Origin: Mesorhabditis belari
Lineage: Eukaryota; Nematoda; Chromadorea; Rhabditida; Rhabditidae
Direction of reading: 5' to 3'
Assembly (NCBI GenBank): GCA_958450365.1
Contig: CAUEEP010000930.1
Span: 558,001 to 622,000 of the forward strand
DNA: 64,000 nucleotides
Positions within the stretch are counted from its first letter, which is position 1. The number at the start of each line of letters is the position of its first letter. Under the pieces are notes generated by a model. The model ran no database searches and had not been told where the DNA came from. It was given only the letters and a program-made list of their open reading frames with translations. Positions 58,844 through 64,000 of this stretch are shown piece by piece. The translations under genes were made by a program, and so were the position numbers.

Positions 58844-59066
58844 CTGGACAATGAAATATGATATTTGAAAAACGATCGTCACTTTCGCACGTCTGTAACT
58901 CCCTTGTCTTTGAGTTTAAACTATTAGTGTTATACATTTTCTGAAAGCTCTTTTCAAGGGCTACACAATGGTAATATTAATATTTAGAAATACGGTAAAG
59001 ATAAGGGAGTTACAGACGCGCGAAAGTGCGAAAGTGTTTTTCAAATATGATTGTTTCATTGTCCAG
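58844..59066. mobile_element. MITE family D, copy 2
   Basis: Very close to copy 1 in sequence and length, same orientation, TA on both sides; right end ATTGTTTCATTGTCCAG. Confidence 0.92.
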
Positions 59067-59649
59067 TAGTGTACCTCAAGAAAGAATCACTCAAAGAGCA
59101 GGGAAATGAATTGCCGCAAATGCGGCTTTAAATCTAGGCAAAATGATTCATTTTGTACTTCCAGAAAAGTAGAAAAAACAAGAAATCTGAATCGTTGAAA
59201 TCTCAATTCAAATCTCAATCGGAAATTCGATTTTGATAAGAGAAAAATATCTAGTTTTGAGAAATTTTTTCAAATTTTCAATTAAGATTCTCTAATTTTA
59301 TGACAAAAACGCTTGATTGAATATATAATTTTCATTTTTTAGCCAAAAGTTCATTACGAAAGCATTTAAATTACTAGTTTCTCTTTTAAAAAATCGAAAA
59401 ATTTTCTGATTTCTTGAGAAATTTTCGTAAAATGGCAGGATCAAAAAGAAAATTTGAGGAAATTAAAAAGATTTCTCAATTTTTGAACTATTAACTTTTC
59501 TGGGAAAGTTTTATGACGTCTGGGAATGTTTAATGAAACAAGGGAGTACTGTAGTTTATTGGAAGTGTCACTGAAATGTTTGTGTGAGAAATTACACTTA
59601 TAGCACAGCTATTAAAACGCTTTCTGGTGCAATAATGATGAAAAATGTT

Positions 59650-60412
59650 TGATTTCAGTTACAATCGATTCCTTGGCCCTGAAAACCCTAGAATACAAAT
59701 TTTCAGCTTTAAATCTCATTTGAGCGCTATTTACAAAGCAAAAGAAATTCTACATTGTGATCAGGGGTGTTCTTTGTGCGCCGGCACAATCGCTCGCCTT
59801 CTGGCACTCTGATTCTACATTGTGATCAGGGGTGTTCTTTGTGCGCCGGCACAATCGCTCGCCTTCTGGCACTCTGATTCTACATTGTGATCAGGGGTGT
59901 TCTTTGTGCGCCGGCACAATCGCTCGCCTTCTGGCACTCTGATTCTACATTGTGATCAGGGGTGTTCTTTGTGCGCCGGCACAATCGCTCGCCTTCTGGC
60001 ACTCTGATTCTACATTGTGATCAGGGGTGTTCTTTGTGCGCCGGCACAATCGCTCGCCTTCTGGCGCTCTGATTCTACATTGTGATCAGGGGTGTTCTTT
60101 GTGCGCCGGCACAATCGCTCGCCTTCTGGCGCTCTGATTCTACATTGTGATCAGGGGTGTTCTTTGTGCGCCGGCACAATCGCTCGCCTTCTGGCACTCT
60201 CACCTAAGGGTGCGATTCTACATTGTGATCAGGGGGTGTTCTTTGTGCGCCGGCACAATCGCTCGCCTTCTGGCACTCTCACCTAAGGGTGCGATTCTAC
60301 ATTGTGATCAGGGGTGTTCTTTGTGCGCCGGCACAATCGCTCGCCTTCTGGCACTCGCACCTAATAGATAGGTGCTCCCTTTTCGAATTTCGGTTTAATT
60401 ACCCAAGTTATG
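59650..60412 (+). repeat. 65-bp minisatellite grown from a dispersed element
   Basis: The left part (TACAATCGATTCCTTGGCCC ... AAAGCAAAAGAAA) matches the single element at 3600-3790. From about 59744 the unit GATTCTACATTGTGATCAGG + GGTGTTCTTTGTGCGCCGGC + ACAATCGCTCGCCTTCTGGC + ACTCT repeats about nine times with a 65-bp period; two late units carry an extra CACCTAAGGGTGC. It ends at GGTTTAATTACCCAAGTT, the end shared with the 56.0-kb foldback. Confidence 0.93.
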
Positions 60413-60675
60413 TAAAACTCTTCTTTCCTTTTCGAATTTGTTTATTCTGATTTTAAACCTATGTATTATATAAATACAAGATTTTATCTAAATATAAAAT
60501 AATCTGAATTTTGTTAATAATGTCAATTTCCCAGTTCTTTTTCACAATCATTCATAAAGCTCAAGAATCCCCCCAAAATCACCAGTTTTTCCATTCTTAA
60601 ACAAATTAACAACTTTGGAAAGTAAAGGAACAATCTGAAAGAACGAGGCTTTAATCAGCTGGCGAAATTGAGATC

Positions 60676-60850
60676 TTTAGAGAGATTTAGATATCTCTAG
60701 AGATCATTATAGATCTTTAGAACTATTTAGAACTCTTTAGAGACCTTTAGAGATCTTTAGATATCTTTAAAACTCTTTAGAACTCTTTAGAGATATCTTT
60801 AGAATTCTTTAGAGATTTTTAGATATCTTTAGAACTCTTTAAATACTTTA
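60676..60850. repeat. TTTAGATATCTTTAGAACTC repeat, left array
   Basis: Imperfect 10-11-bp subunits (TTTAGAACTC, TTTAGAGATC). Confidence 0.88.
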
Positions 60851-61090
60851 TTCTTTCTCTTCTCACGTAAACAAACCCTTTCTAGTGCACTGACTCGTCA
60901 ACTTTCTTGTGGAGACGAATTCCTCAGCTAGTAAAGATGCGTTTAAGTTGAAAATCAATTTGCATTTTAACTTGATAAGGATCCAGAAATAAATTCGAAT
61001 TTAAATACCGCAGATTACCCAAAAGACAACAAATAAAAACTAGCAGTAAAACCTTAAAATCTTCCTTTTCAAAGTTGTTCAAAGCAAAAA

Positions 61091-61165
61091 GCGGACCGGA
61101 CCCGGAGTCGAACCCTGGTCTGGCATGTGAGAGACGAGGATACTAACCACTCTACCAACAAGCTC
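61091..61165 (-). pseudogene. tRNA-Glu-like relic
   Basis: Minus strand: GGTAGAGTGGTTAGTATC, CGTCTCTCACATG (anticodon region CTC, as in tRNA-Glu) and CAGGGTTCGACTCCGGG. Anticodon and acceptor stems mispair. Confidence 0.5.
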
Positions 61166-61636
61166 TTTGCGGTGATCAAAGTTGACTCATAAAGGCCACC
61201 AGTCACAGTCAGTTTAAATTCAAAAAATGGTTACTTTTGAATTTTTTTAACTAAAAAAAGATAAATCTAGATTTTCAGCATGTAAAAATAAAAGAAAATG
61301 ATTAAAAAATGGTTTTATTTCGTTTAAATTCATTAATTCATTAATTCTAAGCTTAAATCTTTACAAAAACTATCAAATCTAAGAGAAAAATATTAAAATA
61401 TAATAATTTTCAATGATATAAGAAATCAAAGATCAATTTGCATATAAAATAGTTGGCTGAGCAAAGGTCCTAATCCATTTATCTAATCAAATTTACATTT
61501 AGTTACGTTTAGACTGGGTTTTTTTGCAAAATTTATAGCGATCTTTAAGAAAAACTGAAATTTTCACAAATTAAATAATAATACTTTATTCAAACGATAA
61601 AGTGAAAGAAATGATAGAGAAATGCACAGTGATACT

Positions 61637-62138
61637 TAATCATACAATACATACTGAAATCAATAAGCCAATTACTTCCGGCAAAGAGCCACTAGATCTA
61701 AAGCATCGATACGTTTCTTGAATATGAAAAGCGACTGAATTTCTCGTATGTCGTTTGGGAGCAAGTTCCATAATCTAGCGGCTCTAACGGGAAATGAATT
61801 TGATAAAGAGGCATTGGAAGCAAAGGGAATTTGCAAAAGGAATGAGCCACTTCTGGGCCCTGACCGCGGTTTAAATTTGAAAAAGTCTATAAACAAAGGG
61901 CTAATCTGTTTACAACGGAGGATTTTGAAAGTTTCGACTAAATCAATGACAAAGCGACGATGCTGTAAAGTTTTTAGTTCAAAAAAGTAAAAAGTCAACT
62001 TAATCATACAATACATACTGAAATCAATAAGCCAATTACTTCCGGCAAAGAGCCACTAGATCTAAAGCATCGATACGTTTCTTGAATATGAAAAGCGACT
62101 GAATTTCTCGTATGTCGTTTGGGAGCAAGTTCCATAAT
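61637..62138. repeat. 138-bp direct duplication around a LINE fragment
   Basis: 61637-61774 and 62001-62138 are the same sequence (CATACAATACATACTGAAAT ... GGGAGCAAGTTCCATAAT). The first lies within the LINE fragment; the second is 364 bp away. Confidence 0.93.
61672..61990 (-). mobile_element. LINE reverse-transcriptase C-terminus fragment
   Basis: A minus-strand frame reads ELKTLQHRRFVIDLVETFKI, then IPFASNASLSNSFPVRAARL and WNLLPNDIREIQSLFIFKKR, the usual ending of jockey/CR1-type reverse transcriptases. No RT catalytic motif upstream. It lies between two TTTAGA arrays. Confidence 0.8.
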
Positions 62139-62149
62139 TAAAAGAAGAT

Positions 62150-62570
62150 TTTAATCTTTAGAGAGCTTTAGAGACCTTTAGAGATCAATATAGATCTTTT
62201 GATATCTTTAGAACTCTTTAGAACTCTTTAGAGATATCTTTAGATATCTTTAGAACTCTTTAGAACACTTTAGAGATCTTTTGATATCTTTAGAACTCTT
62301 TAGAACTCTTTAGAGATATCTTTAGATATCTTTAGAACTCTTTAGAACACTTTAGAGATCTTTTGATATCTTTAGAACTCTTTAGAACTCTTTAGAGATA
62401 TCTTTTAGATATCTTTAGAACTCTTTAGAACACTTTAGAGATCTTTTGATATCTTTAGAACTCTTTAGAACTCTTTAGAGATATCTTTAGATATCTTTAG
62501 AACTCTTTAGAACACTTTAGAGATCTTTTGATATCTTTAAAACTCTTTAGAACTCTTTAAAGCATTCAAT
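62150..62570. repeat. TTTAGAACTC higher-order repeat, right array
   Basis: Subunits as in the left array, but organised in a roughly 72-bp higher-order unit (AGAGATCTTTTGATATCTTT at its start) repeated about five times. Confidence 0.9.
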
Positions 62571-62724
62571 AAAAAGAAAACTTTGAAAAACTTGAGACAT
62601 TTATTTCTGAAATTCGAATTGAAATTCCATTTTAGAAACACTGAAAACGTTTTTTTTTTAAATGAATGAAACAATGGGCTAATCCAGAAACGATTTCCAC
62701 TCATTTAAGTCATTTTTTTTTTTC

Positions 62725-62888
62725 TTTAAAATCTTTTCTATCCTAAATCTTTTCTAAATCTTTTCTAAATCTTTTCTAATTCTTTCTAATTTTCTAATTC
62801 TCTTTTCTAAATCTTTTCTAATTCCTTTCTATTCTTTTCTAACTCTTTCTAAATCTTTTCTAAATCTTTTCTAATTCTTTCTAAGGTT
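62725..62888. repeat. CTAAATCTTTT repeat
   Basis: Imperfect 10-12-bp units. Confidence 0.8.
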
Positions 62889-63182
62889 TCAGTAACATAG
62901 TTCAACGTGTGGGATTAATTTTGATTTCTTGATTTATACAGATTTCTTGATTCTAACAAATTACTCCATTCAAACAAAAGAGTTACTTTTTTGGAGAATT
63001 TGAATAGAAATTTCTGATAGATTTGAGCTTTATGGTGCTCCAGAAACACATCATTTCTGGAGCACCGAATTCTGCTCCACGCTCAACGCTCAGATCGCTT
63101 TATACTCGCGTGGTCAGATAATTAGCCAAACATGGAAAACCAGGTGGTACTTAAGTCCCCCTGGAGTCACGGAGATCAGTGC

Positions 63183-63246
63183 CATTGTGGCGTAATGGTT
63201 AGCACAGTTGACCGGTAAGCGAAAGGTCGGCAGTTCCGGTCCCGGT
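63183..63246 (+). pseudogene. tRNA-like relic
   Basis: GTGGCGTAATGGTTAGCACA (A-box-like), GACCGGTAAGCGAAAGGTC and GCAGTTCCGGTCCCGG (weak B-box). Confidence 0.4.
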
Positions 63247-63607
63247 GTTGCGAAAAGTTTTGATTTTGCTCTAATTCCAACTTTGGTAAATAAACAACAA
63301 TTCCTAGTAAGTGTTTTAAAAAAAAAAAACACATTACTACATTACAAAAACATTACATTAAAAAAAAAAAGATTAGAAACGAAAGATTTCTCATTTATGT
63401 TTTCTTTTCAAAACTTTAAGAATTTCTTTCATTTCTTTCTTTTCTTTGGCTCCAAGATTGGTTTCCTTTTTATTCTTTCTTTCAATTGATTCAGTGAATA
63501 TATTAGTGAATGATGTGGATGTCATTTTGCCTCAAAAAAAAAATCGCACAAAGATTCATGAAAAAAATTCATGATTTAAGTAATTAAATTTGATATAAAA
63601 AAAGGTT

Positions 63608-64000
63608 ACCGTATTTCTTCGAATAGAAGACCGGGTAAAGAGTATCATCGCGTACTCCTGCGTAAAGAGTATCATCGCGAACTCCTGCGTAAAGAGTATC
63701 ATCGCGTACTCCTGCGTAAAGAGTATCATCGCGTACTCCTGCGTAAAGAGTATCATCGCGAACTCCTGCGTAAAGAGTATCATCGCGTACTCCTGCGTAA
63801 AGAGTATCATCGCGTACTCCTGCGTAAAGAGTATCATCGCGAACTCCTGCGTAAAGAGTATCATCGCGTACTCCTGCGTAAAGAGTATCATCGCGTACTC
63901 CTGCGTAAAGAGTATCATCGCGTACTCCTGCGTAAAGAGTATCATCGCGTACTCCTGCGTAAAGAGTATCATCGCGTACTCCTGCGTAAAGAGTATCATC
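63608..64000. repeat. 27-bp minisatellite growing from a MITE-like end
   Basis: TACCGTATTTCTTCGAATAG at the left end resembles MITE family B ends. From about 63635, GTAAAGAGTATCATCGCG + TACTCCTGC repeats about 13 times to the window edge, with TACTCC/AACTCC variants. The minus-strand frame (MILFTQEYA repeated) is open only because the unit is 27 bp. Confidence 0.93.

Noticed and set aside
60092..60371. Cys-rich CSLCAGTIARLLA repeat protein
   Set aside because: 65-bp unit shifts frame every repeat; non-coding minisatellite.
63556..63999. 147-residue frame of repeated MILFTQEYA
   Set aside because: Follows from a 27-bp tandem unit; no start context, splice site or non-repeat domain.

Overview
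The window looks like nuclear DNA of a free-living nematode, probably a rhabditid. Evidence: multi-exon genes with tiny introns ending in TTTTAG or TTTCAG, splice acceptors a few bases upstream of start codons as at trans-splice sites, a closely spaced gene pair with operon-like spacing, an interstitial block of the nematode telomere hexamer TTAGGC, and gene types typical of the group (F-box, C-type lectin + CUB, D-amino-acid oxidase family, cuticle collagen, small Ly6-like secreted proteins). I cannot name the species. All gene calls come from reading exons by eye and checking that splice phases join.

Layout. 1-978: the right part of a dead mariner transposon. About 1.1-10.85 kb, minus strand: a gene of very small exons spread through kilobase introns full of tandem repeats and small transposons; function not recognised. 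11-20 kb: repeat-rich DNA (a 48-bp-arm palindrome, foldback elements, MITEs, tRNA-like relics) with no gene I can support. 20.1-21.5 kb (+) and 27.98-30.13 kb (-): two decayed, inverted copies of a gene for the vesicle tether p115/USO1. 22.0-23.5 kb: an intact eight-exon F-box-like gene whose last exon is also present as an inverted copy. 24.9-27.4 kb, minus: an unrecognised proline-rich, basic protein gene with a duplicated tail and a homopolymer mess inside one exon. 31.9-36.3 kb: an intact IER3IP1 homologue followed 97 bp later by an intact MAEA/GID9 homologue; one MAEA intron carries about 1.4 kb of almost pure A. 36.5-39.7 kb: a small, partly decayed tandem family of Ly6-like secreted proteins. 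40.2-42.1 kb: an intact C-type lectin + CUB protein. 42.6-48.1 kb: an intact D-aspartate/D-amino-acid oxidase. 48.2-50.7 kb, minus: an intact single-domain C-type lectin converging on the oxidase gene. 51-64 kb: mostly mobile-element debris, minisatellites, a collagen exon caught between two MITEs, LINE fragments and tRNA relics.

Relations. IER3IP1 and MAEA probably share a transcript; IER3IP1 works in ER-to-Golgi transport and MAEA is the core of the GID/CTLH ubiquitin ligase. The two lectins and the oxidase form a cluster of secreted or metabolic genes of the kind often linked to bacterial food and defence in nematodes; that link is inference.

The most unusual material is non-genic: a foldback family with apparent 8-bp target duplications and repeated TTTGCGCA motifs; two unrelated MITEs each flanked by 60-85-bp direct repeats whose right copy starts exactly at the element end; minisatellites growing out of the ends of dispersed elements; and a 40-bp hairpin repeat array containing a piece of Tc1-type transposase.
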